Assembly: GCA_020466095.1 (NCBI GenBank)
Contig: CM035808.1
Span: forward strand, 20,696,980-20,760,979
Reading direction: 5' to 3'
DNA from: Chlorops oryzae
Taxonomy: Eukaryota > Arthropoda > Insecta > Diptera > Chloropidae
DNA: 64,000 nucleotides
Position numbers and translations under genes: made by a program. The notes beneath the pieces were generated by a model. That model ran no database searches. It had not been told where the DNA came from and saw nothing but the letters and a program-made list of their open reading frames with translations. Numbering within the stretch: the stretch's first letter is position 1; each line of letters begins with the position of its first letter. This document shows, piece by piece, positions 26,831 through 34,948 of the stretch.

Positions 26831-27150
26831 GCTTTACATTTCTTAAGAATGAATTTTGGATGAAATTGCCAATTTAAGCAGATTCTTGGGCCAATTACTG
26901 ATGGAAGTATATTTATATAGATACTCAAAAGACTCCTTGAAGTTGCAAACTAGCAATAGAAAGCTTTAACTTTTAAAATCTGTTGAACTTTATGTGTTTT
27001 TTTTTGTTTGTTTTTTTTTTTTAAATGTATTTTTAGGATCAATGAAAAAAATATTAAAATATAACATATTTCATGTATTAAAAAGCGACCAAAAAAGTGT
27101 AGCGTGACAGTGATTAAAAGAATTCGACGTATACGTAATGTTACTCCCTA

Positions 27151-27354
27151 CTCCAGTTGTAAAAACAAGCACGCATGCCCGTAGAATTCATGATTCCTGC
27201 GTTCATGATCATGCATGTTTCACGACTCCTTGAAAATACATGAAACATTTCTTCTCCAGTTGTAAAGCAGGACCGCATGCTCGCAGTATACATGATTAAT
27301 GCGTTCATGATCCTGTTTGATTCATGAATCCTTGAAAACACATAACACATTTCT
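27151..27354. repeat. Two-copy tandem repeat, 103-bp unit
   Basis: CTCCAGTTGTAAA recurs at 27151 and 27254. Each unit continues with CGCATGCYCG, ATTCATGATT or ATACATGATT, GCGTTCATGATC, CTTGAAAA and ACAYTTCTTC. CATGA and ATGCATG words recur within the units. Confidence 0.75.
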
Positions 27355-27454
27355 TCCCTACTATTTATGCATGAATCATTCATAGAAAAAATAAAACTTT
27401 TTTCAAATAAATTTCTCTTGCATCTAGAAAACACAGATGTAGTACTCGCGAATG

Positions 27455-27532
27455 GGATCTCTCGGTAGCGTAATGGGAGCGTGTTGCGATTTGTAACCTG
27501 GAGGGCTCGAGTTCGATTCCTGTCGCAGGCGG
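27455..27532 (+). pseudogene. tRNA-like module (decayed)
   Basis: An A-box-like GGTAGCGTAATGGGAGC at 27465-27481 is followed 29 bases later by GTTCGATTCC (27511-27520), which matches the core of the pol III B box GGTTCGANTCC. The spacing fits a tRNA body of about 75 bases. The acceptor ends do not pair and the T stem pairs at only about three of five positions, so it is not a working tRNA. It may still be a pol III promoter remnant. Confidence 0.5.
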
Positions 27533-27726
27533 AAAAATTGGGACTTAGAAAGATGCAAAGTAAATTTTCAAATTTGCGGTAAAGTTTGACCCAATTAGGG
27601 GGGCGGGGGGAAGAAAGTAAGTTGGCAGTTATAAACTGAAGTTTCCTATCCAGTCATTAGACACGTCATGCATAGGTACAACAAGTGCTTACAAATTTCT
27701 TTTTATTTTTTCATTAATGTTTGAAT

Positions 27727-27731
27727 GAAAG
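27727..27731 (+). repeat. 5-bp target-site duplication, left copy
   Basis: GAAAG immediately precedes the 5' LTR and is repeated at 31916-31920 immediately after the 3' LTR. Five-base duplications are standard for Ty3/gypsy integrases. Confidence 0.9.
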
Positions 27732-27920
27732 TGTTGTAGTACAATCAAACACTGTAACGAAAACACCTTTTCATTTTATAATCATATAGCCATTGAATTC
27801 AATATGTTATCAGATATTCTTTGAATTCTAGTCATTGTTAAAACAAATGAAATATGTTTCAGTTAGTTGTCTTTCCTAACTTAATGAATAAACATCTTTT
27901 TTTGGACTTAAACCGTAACA
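27732..27920 (+). repeat. 5' LTR (189 bp)
   Basis: Starts TGTTGTAGTACAATC and ends CCGTAACA, so it has the TG...CA ends. TCAGTT at 27859-27864 fits an arthropod initiator and could mark the start of R. AATAAA at 27887-27892 is a poly(A) signal. Confidence 0.95.
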
Positions 27921-27925
27921 AATTG

Positions 27926-27943
27926 TGGCGACGAGGATGGGAT
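27926..27943 (+). promoter_or_regulatory. Primer-binding site, tRNA-Ser type
   Basis: TGGCGACGAGGATGGGAT starts 5 bases after the LTR. As recalled, it is complementary over 18 bases to the 3' end (including CCA) of fly tRNA-Ser(GCU). The site overlaps the first two bases of the gag start codon (27942-27944). Confidence 0.8.
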
Positions 27944-29273
27944 GGAAAGTAATCAGGATCTTATTCAATTGTTGCAAAAGCAGAGCGAAATCCTTCAGAA
28001 GCTAACTTCGGGAGGACAAGCAAATCAGGAGCAACTAATGGATAAATTATCGAAAAGCATAACAGAATTCGTTTTCGATCCTGCCAATTTCATCACATTT
28101 AATATATGGTTCAACCGCTATGAAGACGTTTTCATCATTGATGGTAAGGATTTGGATGATGCAGCACGTGTGAGACTCTTAATGAGGAAACTGAATACCG
28201 TCGCGTATGGCAAATACGCAGCATTCACTCTTCCCAAGAATCCAAGGGACCTATCATTTCGGGACACGGTGAAAACGCTGAAGGACATGTTTGGTTTTCA
28301 AGAATCCTTGTTCAGCTTGCGGTACAAATGTTTGAAAACAGTCAAAAGTCCTCAAGAAGATTTGATTTCATATGCATCTCGTGTCAATGAAGTCTGTGAA
28401 CAATTTAAATTGAGAGATATGAAGTCAGATCAATTTAAATGTTTGATATTTGTGTGCGGACTGCAATGTCATACAGAGGTTGACGTACGGACGAAGTCCA
28501 TATCACTTTTGGAAGACGATCCGAACCAAACAGTTTCCAAATTGGTAATGACCGCGCAAAGGCTCCTAAATTTAAAACATGACACGGCTATGGTTGAAGA
28601 CAGCAGCGTTCAGTCTGTTAAAGCCATCAAATCCAAACCGAATTTTCAAGAATTCAAGCCGCAGGACACAAACAAACGTCCTAAGACTCCATGTTGGAAT
28701 TGTGGTGCAATGCATTATTCAAAAAATTGCAATTTCATCAACCATAAGTGTACGCAATGTAATGGCGTGGGCCATAAGGAAGGCTACTGCAAAAGAGGGA
28801 AATCATCATCACAAAAGAAATATTCATATAAGAAAAAGAACAATGATCAAAAGGGTAACTCAAACTCACCAAAATCGAACATTGTTCAAATCAAGAAACT
28901 CTCGCACGCAGTAAGGCGTAAATATGTCAAGGTGATCATCAAATGCTTACCTATACAATCAAATGATTTTGGGCTTGAAGTCAAACTTCAAATCGATACA
29001 GCCTCAGATATCTCAATGGTTGGAAAATCATTTTGGGACAAATTGGGTAATCCAGGAAAACGATTCAAGGATCGGTATGTAACCAGTGCATCAAACAACA
29101 AAATCAAACTTTTAGCAGAGTTTGATTGTCAAGTCACCCTAAAGGATGAAGTACAAAAATATCGTATTTTCGTCGTAGAAATCGATACTCTTTTTATATT
29201 TGGTACGGATTTGTGCGAGGTTTTCCATTTATGGGAAACACACATAAAGGTCTATTCAGCTTCAATCGCTTAG
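27942..29273 (+). CDS. gag-pro: Gag-protease polyprotein of the LTR retrotransposon
   Basis: 443 residues. Residues about 40-215 form a Gag capsid-like region beginning FDPANFITFNIWFNRYEDVF. Two zinc knuckles follow: Cys251, Cys254, His258, Cys263 (one residue shorter than the canonical CX2CX4HX4C) and Cys270, Cys273, His278, Cys283 (canonical spacing). A Lys/Ser-rich basic linker follows. The aspartic protease motif is DTAS at 352-355, with a late GTDL (421-424) corresponding to the second conserved block. Gag packages RNA and builds the particle; the protease cuts the polyprotein. The last dozen or so residues (after about residue 430) seem to be out-of-frame pol sequence created by the deletion junction. 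The start codon is the first ATG after the LTR. No internal stop. Confidence 0.9.
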   Translation: MESNQDLIQLLQKQSEILQKLTSGGQANQEQLMDKLSKSITEFVFDPANFITFNIWFNRYEDVFIIDGKDLDDAARVRLLMRKLNTVAYGKYAAFTLPKNPRDLSFRDTVKTLKDMFGFQESLFSLRYKCLKTVKSPQEDLISYASRVNEVCEQFKLRDMKSDQFKCLIFVCGLQCHTEVDVRTKSISLLEDDPNQTVSKLVMTAQRLLNLKHDTAMVEDSSVQSVKAIKSKPNFQEFKPQDTNKRPKTPCWNCGAMHYSKNCNFINHKCTQCNGVGHKEGYCKRGKSSSQKKYSYKKKNNDQKGNSNSPKSNIVQIKKLSHAVRRKYVKVIIKCLPIQSNDFGLEVKLQIDTASDISMVGKSFWDKLGNPGKRFKDRYVTSASNNKIKLLAEFDCQVTLKDEVQKYRIFVVEIDTLFIFGTDLCEVFHLWETHIKVYSASIA

Positions 29274-31690
29274 CCCCAGGCGTAAAAAGCGCTCCTGGTG
29301 CATTTCAGCAAATAATGGACACAATGCTCATGGGAATCAACGATGCCGCAGCATACATAGACGATATTATCATTGGTGGATGTACAGCAGAGATACACCT
29401 GTCGAATGTCAGGAAAGTGCTTCAAAGACTAAAGGAGTACAATTTCCACATCAAATTCGACAAATGTACGTTTTTTGCCAAACAAATCAAATACCTAGGC
29501 CATATCATGTCACAAGATGGTCTAAAGCCAGATCCAGATAAAATCAAATCTATCTTGGAGCTACCAGCGCCGAAAGATGTTTCAGAATTACGCTCATTTC
29601 TCGGTTCCATAAACTATTATGACAAATTTGTTCGTCAAATGAGTGACCTGAGAGCACCTTTGGACAACCTTTTGAAGGATGGGGTCAGGTTCAATTGGTC
29701 CCCAGATTGTGAAAAGGCATTTCAAAAATTCAAAACCTTATTGAATTCGGATTTACTTCTCATGCATTACAACCCAGAATTGCCAATCAAGGTTGCAGCT
29801 GATGCGTCGGGTAAAGGTATTGGTGCCTTCATATGCCATATTTTCCCAGATAAATCAGAAAAGGTCATTGCTCATGCCTCAAGAACGCTGACACCCGCTG
29901 AGAAAAACTACTCTCAGATTGAAAAAGAAGGCTTAGCTTTGGTTTATGCGGTCAAGAAATTTCATCGATATATTTTTGGGCGTACATTCCTGTTATGTAC
30001 CGACCACAAACCGCTTTTGTCAATTTTTGGAAGCAAATCTGGTATCCCAGCCTATGCAGCAAACCGACTTCAACGTTGGGCATTAACACTCATGATGTAT
30101 AATTTCAAGATTCAATACATTAGCACTCATGAATTTGGTTGTGTTGATGTGTTGTCAAGACTCATCGATACAAATCTCAAACCTGATGAAGACGTTGTTA
30201 TTGCATGTACAACACTTGAAGATGATTGCAGCGCATCACTTTCAGATCATTTCAACAATTTACCAATTACGTTCAATTTAGTTTCACAAGCCACACGGAA
30301 TCGCAAAACAATTCAATCCGTTATTTCAGCTCTAAACAATGGTTGGAATAACAAAACGCAATCAGAACTAGCAGCATTCTACGCTAGAAGAGATCAGCTC
30401 TCCGTTATTCAAGGGTGCCTCATGTTCAACGACAGGATTGTCATACCAACGCAGTTTAGAAAATGTATATTAAAGCAGCTGCACAGAGGACATCCAGGAA
30501 AGGAACGCTTGAAACTCTTAGCTAGAAGTCATGTATACTGGCCTGGCATTGATGACGACATAATTATTTATGTTCGCAACTGTCAACAATGCGCTACAAC
30601 TTGCTCCGCGCCTGTTAAACACACACTGCAGTCTTGGCCTTTATCGAGAAAGCCTTTGGAAAGGATTCACATCGACATTGCAGGTCCATGCAATGGCCTG
30701 TACTATTTCGTAATAGTGGACTCCTATTCAAAATGGCCAGAAATTTTCGAAATCTCAAGCATTTCATCATCAACAATAGTTTCAAAACTAACGGAAATGT
30801 TTGCTAGATATGGCGATGCTGACACTATTGTCTCAGATAATGGAACTCAGTTCGTAAGCGCACAATTCAAAAAATTTGTTGCTGATCGGGGAATCAAACA
30901 TCTCAGAACGGCACCTTATCATCCACAATCAAACGGTCAAGCCGAAAGGTTTGTCGAAACGCTCAAGCGCGCTCTTAGAAAACTTAAAAACGATGGGACG
31001 AGTAAGGAGAACTTGGAGACATTTCTGCAAACGTACAGATCAACGCCGAGATGTGACGCAAAATCACCAGCAGAGCTATTTCTCAAACGCAAAATAAAAA
31101 CTACTTTGGATTTGCTAAGACCTCAAAATGAAGATGTCTCTCACAAGCGCAATACTCAGGAAGAAGAAGCTTTTAATAAAAAACACGGTGCAAAAGAAAG
31201 AATTTTCCGGACTAATGAATTGATATATGCCCAAGTATTCAAAAACAACCAGTATTCATGGGTACCAGGTACTATAATTGAAAAAGTCGGCACAGTTAAT
31301 TACAATGTGATAATTACTGCCGGCAGCAAAGAAAAATTAATTCGCTCGCATGCAAATCAATTGAAGAGAAGATACAATGATACTACATTTAGTTCAGACG
31401 ATTCAAAGCACTTGCTATTTGATATGTTCAATTTATACGATTTTTGTAATACCAATCGAGAATCGCGCACTTCCCAGATGAATATTAATGCTGACAGTAT
31501 GGAAGAACTTGAAAAAAATGCCGACCATAATCCAGCACCAGATCAAGTGGAAGATGAAACACCTGATCTCAGTCCAGACTCTACACTCCCAACAACAATG
31601 CAAAATTATCCGTCATTACTACCTGGTTCTACAAGAACTCCTTCTCTTAGAAGATCCATAAGGATTCGGAAGCCTCCAAATAGATATTAA
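29213..31690 (+). CDS. pol: Truncated Pol: partial reverse transcriptase, RNase H and integrase
   Basis: 825 codons open, in the -1 frame relative to gag and overlapping it by 61 bases. True pol similarity begins at about residue 9 (NTHKGLFSFNRL), deep inside the reverse transcriptase. The catalytic YIDD (48-51) and thumb region are present, but the upstream half with the first catalytic Asp is missing. RNase H follows with Asp197, Glu237 or Glu239, Asp264 and Asp312. The integrase has a His424/His427/Cys457/Cys460 zinc site and a D,D35E triad at Asp488, Asp542 and Glu578. The C terminus ends in the Arg-rich RRSIRIRKPPNRY. Integrase and RNase H look intact; reverse transcription from this copy should fail unless supplied in trans. 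The annotated ATG is only the first in the frame and is not a proven start. Confidence 0.9.
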   Translation: MRGFPFMGNTHKGLFSFNRLAPGVKSAPGAFQQIMDTMLMGINDAAAYIDDIIIGGCTAEIHLSNVRKVLQRLKEYNFHIKFDKCTFFAKQIKYLGHIMSQDGLKPDPDKIKSILELPAPKDVSELRSFLGSINYYDKFVRQMSDLRAPLDNLLKDGVRFNWSPDCEKAFQKFKTLLNSDLLLMHYNPELPIKVAADASGKGIGAFICHIFPDKSEKVIAHASRTLTPAEKNYSQIEKEGLALVYAVKKFHRYIFGRTFLLCTDHKPLLSIFGSKSGIPAYAANRLQRWALTLMMYNFKIQYISTHEFGCVDVLSRLIDTNLKPDEDVVIACTTLEDDCSASLSDHFNNLPITFNLVSQATRNRKTIQSVISALNNGWNNKTQSELAAFYARRDQLSVIQGCLMFNDRIVIPTQFRKCILKQLHRGHPGKERLKLLARSHVYWPGIDDDIIIYVRNCQQCATTCSAPVKHTLQSWPLSRKPLERIHIDIAGPCNGLYYFVIVDSYSKWPEIFEISSISSSTIVSKLTEMFARYGDADTIVSDNGTQFVSAQFKKFVADRGIKHLRTAPYHPQSNGQAERFVETLKRALRKLKNDGTSKENLETFLQTYRSTPRCDAKSPAELFLKRKIKTTLDLLRPQNEDVSHKRNTQEEEAFNKKHGAKERIFRTNELIYAQVFKNNQYSWVPGTIIEKVGTVNYNVIITAGSKEKLIRSHANQLKRRYNDTTFSSDDSKHLLFDMFNLYDFCNTNRESRTSQMNINADSMEELEKNADHNPAPDQVEDETPDLSPDSTLPTTMQNYPSLLPGSTRTPSLRRSIRIRKPPNRY
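29231..29247 (+). other. Likely deletion junction between protease and reverse transcriptase
   Basis: In the gag frame this stretch still reads as the end of the protease (...FHLWETHI). In the pol frame it already reads as mid reverse transcriptase (GNTHKGLF). Several bases fit both, as expected of a join at microhomology or a template switch. From family layout the missing piece would be about 200-250 codons; this is an estimate. Confidence 0.75.
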
Positions 31691-31717
31691 ATTGTTATAT
31701 TGTAAGATCTTTTAAAC

Positions 31718-31726
31718 GAAGGGAGA
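31718..31726 (+). promoter_or_regulatory. Polypurine tract
   Basis: GAAGGGAGA lies directly before the 3' LTR and would prime plus-strand DNA synthesis. Confidence 0.85.
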
Positions 31727-31915
31727 TGTTGTAGTACAATCAAACACTGTAACGAAAACACCTTTTCATTTTATAATCATATAGCCATTGAATTCAATAT
31801 GTTATCAGATATTCTTTGAATTCTAGTCATTGTTAAAACAAATGAAATATGTTTCAGTTAGTTGTCTTTCCTAACTTAATGAATAAACATCTTTTTTTGG
31901 ACTTAAACCGTAACA
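31727..31915 (+). repeat. 3' LTR (189 bp)
   Basis: The same length as the 5' LTR, with no difference found on reading both copies. Its AATAAA is at 31882-31887. GAAAG follows at 31916-31920. Confidence 0.95.
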
Positions 31916-32015
31916 GAAAGCAAGTTATTCCTCTAAGTTTTGAAATATTTTGAAATGTTATATTATTATCTACCTAAGTATTTACAAAAAAAAAAATAAA
32001 AAAATAAAAAAAATT

Positions 32016-32100
32016 ACGCTCGCCGTAGCGGGGATTGAACCCGCCTACATCGGATTGTTACTGCTTGTTTAGGCAAACGAATTCCAGCAATTGGATTATT
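32016..32100 (-). pseudogene. tRNA-like module (decayed), right arm of the foldback element
   Basis: In reverse complement, GCGGGTTCAATCCCCGC (about 32028-32044) has a near-perfect B box and a T stem that pairs well. An A-box remnant lies toward 32085-32100. On the minus strand it is followed by runs of eight or more T, which could act as pol III terminators. It faces the module at 27455-27532. Confidence 0.5.
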
Positions 32101-32532
32101 GTGTTCTCAGGATCATTGATTCATGCATGGTAGGGAAGATATGTTTCATGGGTTCTCAAGCATTAATCAAACAGTTTTTGTCTATGCATGATTTCCTATG
32201 ACAAGCCTGTATAAAAAAGAAATGAAGAGACATGGAAGGTTGGCATGCATGCAAAGCACCCTTAAGAGGCATGATTCATGCATCTTTCATGAATATTTTT
32301 ACAACTCGGACTCAACTCTATACAAATGACGTTGCTCATACGTCAGGTATGGGATATATATGGTCAAATTCGCGGGAAAGTAAACCAGAGGATTTTTTTT
32401 GTTTTTTTAAATTGCTTGAAATAGGTATAATTCGGGTTCGGGCTTCGGGTAATTTCATTTTTGAAATGTTTTTTGTTTAAATTTGCCTGCTTAAATGATT
32501 TTTGCACATCACTTATTTTTCAATCCGTACGT

Positions 32533-32875
32533 GTAGCGTGGCAGTGATTTTCATGTAGCGTGACAGTGCTCAGATTTATGGTCATATGTCCTAGTAAAAT
32601 GATTCTTTACCCAAACCAAGGGGTTGTTACTTTACTTTGATCCTTCATCTATAATATATATAAAGGCAAACGATATGGATTGCGTAGATTCGCAGAGTTT
32701 TGACAGTGCAATGAAATCGGTCATAACCTTAAAATTATAAAAGTTACAAAAAATTTTCAATATACAAAATGAAGCCCTTGGTAGTCCCCATAATATGTGC
32801 TAAAACATGTCCATCTTTAATAAACAATTTCAAAGATATAAGCTGAAACATCGTACGAATGTAGCGTGGCAGTGA
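32533..32875. repeat. GTAGCGTGRCAGTG repeated motif, three copies (a fourth at 27099)
   Basis: GTAGCGTGRCAGTGA-type words occur at 32533-32547, 32555-32568 and 32861-32875, with one more at 27099-27113. All four are on the same strand. In reverse complement the word starts CACTG, as do the ends of CACTA/Chapaev transposons, so these could be orphan transposon ends. The function is unknown. Confidence 0.6.
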
Positions 32876-33965
32876 AAAATTTGTACCATAGCTATATACC
32901 TTTTTATAAGTATAGTTTTGGAACTCTTTTGTCGCCTGACTACAACGCTCTGGCATCTTAAAGTTTTGTATTTTGAAGGCGACGATTTTTAAAAAAAACT
33001 TATTTCATAAATTTAATTGAAAGCAATTTTCCCGACAGTAACTTTGTATAATATAACTTTAAAAAAGGTCTCTAAAAGTTTTATTTCCACCAAAGTTCAA
33101 ACACAATCTCGTTAAAAATAGTTTTCAAAAGCAATCACAAAATCATTTCTTTCAATTGATACTCTTGTAAATCTTAAGAAACAACTCCTTTTACCTTTCG
33201 CAATTTTTGTTTTTCTCACAAAAATACTAAAAACAAAAGCCGTCCTTTGAACCTTTTTCATGGCATTCAACCTCCGAACGATGTTAGGACATCTATTGGA
33301 AGATTTGTTATCATCTTTTCGGGTTAAGGCACTTGCCTTTCGAACGTCCATTGCCAACGAATTAAGAGGTAGCAAAACAAATTTTTCGATTTCAAGGTGA
33401 ATTGCTTTAGGTAAGCTCAAAAGAAACACGAAACTCACTCAATACTAATTTATAGTTTAGATGCAGACACCATATATTGTTGTCCTTCGGTCTGAAAGCC
33501 CCAAAGTAAAATACTAATGTACCCAAATCTTTTGGAGTATCGGCAGTGATGACGGCGCAAAATTTATGTATAATATGTCTTGATGGAAAATATTAATGTA
33601 AATGTTGACGTGATGTCGGTGTAAATGTGGTTAACTATCTTCTCATCATTGTTTCATTGATCGTTATTTCCATGAATATAGCCGTATGTAATTAAATAAA
33701 TAAATATTTATAAATGACTACCGAAATTAATTATCTGATTTTCCTTTGAATTTCAAGCCACACTTATTTTGTGGCATTTGATACGCAAAATATTTTCGTT
33801 GGAATAGCCACATTAATTCGAGAATTCACAAGTACAAAAAAAAGAAAAATTCTTTTCGATCAAATGAAATGAATGAAAATTGATATCACCAGCAATGCTT
33901 ATAGGTCAAAAGAAAATTCGGAATAACAGAAATTCTATTAAGAATGCAAATGTGTTTTTTGTCTT
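32876..33965. other. Non-coding DNA, no gene recognised
   Basis: AT-rich. A minus-strand 108-codon frame at 33112-33438 has no recognisable domain and is not called. Confidence 0.4.
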
Positions 33966-33968
33966 ATC

Positions 33969-34225
33969 CCAGCAGCGAATTCGGCATAGATTACCAACTT
34001 CACTGATACAGTAATAGATGCTCGGGTAATGTGTTCGCATTACCGTTTCGCTCTTTTTGATCTACATGTAATCGATGCAAATAATCGAATACCTCATTTA
34101 TGCCAGCAGCGAATTTGACATCAACTACCAGCTTCATTGATGCAGTAATGAGTGCTAGGTAATGGGCCTGCATTACCCTTTCGCTCTTTAAGAGCTAAAT
34201 GACATCAATTACAAATTTGAAGAAA
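33969..34225. repeat. Two-copy tandem repeat, about 134-bp unit
   Basis: Both copies run CCAGCAGCGAAT, then CAACTTCA or CAGCTTCA, TGAT(A/G)CAGTAAT, GGTAATG, GCATTACC and TTTCGCTCTTT, with scattered differences. Confidence 0.75.
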
Positions 34226-34431
34226 AAAAATTTTTTTTCTTTAAAAACTTTTAAGTATTTATGTTTTTAATTTAAAAAAAATAAAAATAATTCTTTTATT
34301 ATTGTTTTTTTGTTTTTTTATGTTTAATTTTCAAATCAAAAAATTCTTGGAGTGAAAATTTCCTTAGACAAATTTTCCAAAGCCCGAACAACCATAAACT
34401 CAAGTGAGCATTTGGACAAGCAAACTAAATT

Positions 34432-34504
34432 TGTTTGTTTAGCGTACTGGTTAAAGCGCTTGCCCACCGCGCTGGAAGTCCTAGGTTCGAGGCTCGGCCG
34501 AAGC
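34432..34504 (+). pseudogene. tRNA-like module (decayed) in the 983-bp element
   Basis: TAGCGTACTGGTTAAAGCGC (34440-34459) resembles a tRNA D arm and A box. GGTTCGAGGCT (34484-34494) resembles a B box, and the T stem pairs at about four of five positions. The 5' and 3' ends do not form a proper acceptor stem, so this is not called as a functional tRNA. Confidence 0.55.
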
Positions 34505-34948
34505 AAAAAAACTTAGAGGTAAAGAGAGAAACAAAAACATTGAAAAAAGGACAATAAATAAATAAAATATAATAATTAATAAAAATAAAAATAAGATTAA
34601 GAAAATAAATAAATAAAAAATTTAAAAAAACAAAAAAAAAATTTTTTTTTTGTCGTTGGCGTCGCTGCTGAGTTGACCGCTAATGAGCATAAAACAATGC
34701 ATGAGAAAACGTTTTTTGGTAATGCAGCGTTGCTTTTACCGGTAACCTAGAATTCATAATAAAATCGTCCATTACCGTATACCTCCACGGTATTGCATAA
34801 GGGAGTCATAATCGCTTACCGCCTATGACACACAATGTTAAATGTAATGCAGGTTTTATACAGTGGGTCATCGATCCGGTAATGGGTATGCCTTACCTCA
34901 GCATGGATGGAGCATTAATGAAGGATGCATTACCTTCGCTGCTGGGAT

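Larger units (their letters stand above)
27732..31915 (+). mobile_element. Ty3/gypsy LTR retrotransposon with internal pol deletion
   Basis: A complete proviral frame of 4184 bp: 5' LTR, tRNA-Ser primer site, gag-protease frame, pol frame, polypurine tract and 3' LTR, flanked by GAAAG on both sides. The two 189-bp LTRs are identical as far as I can compare them, which indicates a recent insertion. The domain order protease, reverse transcriptase, RNase H, integrase is that of Ty3/gypsy. The tRNA-Ser primer, two zinc knuckles in Gag, no env frame and Mag-like protein features suggest the Mag lineage, an inference. The fingers/palm N-terminal part of the reverse transcriptase is absent, so the copy is not autonomous. 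It sits inside an older foldback-type element. Confidence 0.95.
27149..32345. mobile_element. Foldback-type element with inward tRNA-like modules, split by an LTR retrotransposon
   Basis: Left arm (27149-27535) and right arm (32016-32345, inverted) are similar. Both hold GTTTGATTMATG, CTTGARAAC and CATCTTCCC-type blocks, TTTCTTCCCTACTA (left) versus ATCTTCCCTACCA (right, reverse complement), and ATGCATGAATCA. Each arm carries a tRNA-like module pointing to the centre. The retrotransposon at 27732-31915 is inserted between the arms; removing it and one copy of GAAAG leaves about 300 bp between the two modules. No transposase is encoded. Outer boundaries are uncertain because no target duplication was found. 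Confidence 0.55.
33966..34948. mobile_element. 983-bp element with inverted ends and a central tRNA-like module
   Basis: ATCCCAGCAGCGAA at 33966-33979 is perfectly inverted as TTCGCTGCTGGGAT at 34935-34948. The outer parts are full of GGTAATG/CATTACC words in both orientations. The left arm contains a 134-bp imperfect tandem duplication (CCAGCAGCGAAT at 33969 and 34103). The centre holds A/T-rich DNA and a tRNA-like module at 34432-34504. No protein is encoded. No clear target duplication was found, so the superfamily is open. Confidence 0.6.

Noticed and set aside
27149..27354. CRISPR-like direct repeats
   Set aside because: Only two 103-bp units with no spacers, in a eukaryotic transposon context.
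27455..27532. Functional tRNA gene
   Set aside because: B-box-like sequence is present, but acceptor ends do not pair and the T stem is broken. The modules at 32016, 34432 and 63632 also fail on at least one stem.
28579..28914. Second open frame inside gag, 111 codons
   Set aside because: It is an out-of-frame shadow of the Gag zinc-knuckle region.
31430..31690. Possible env gene after integrase
   Set aside because: The pol frame simply continues to a stop just before the polypurine tract; no signal peptide, membrane span or separate frame is present.
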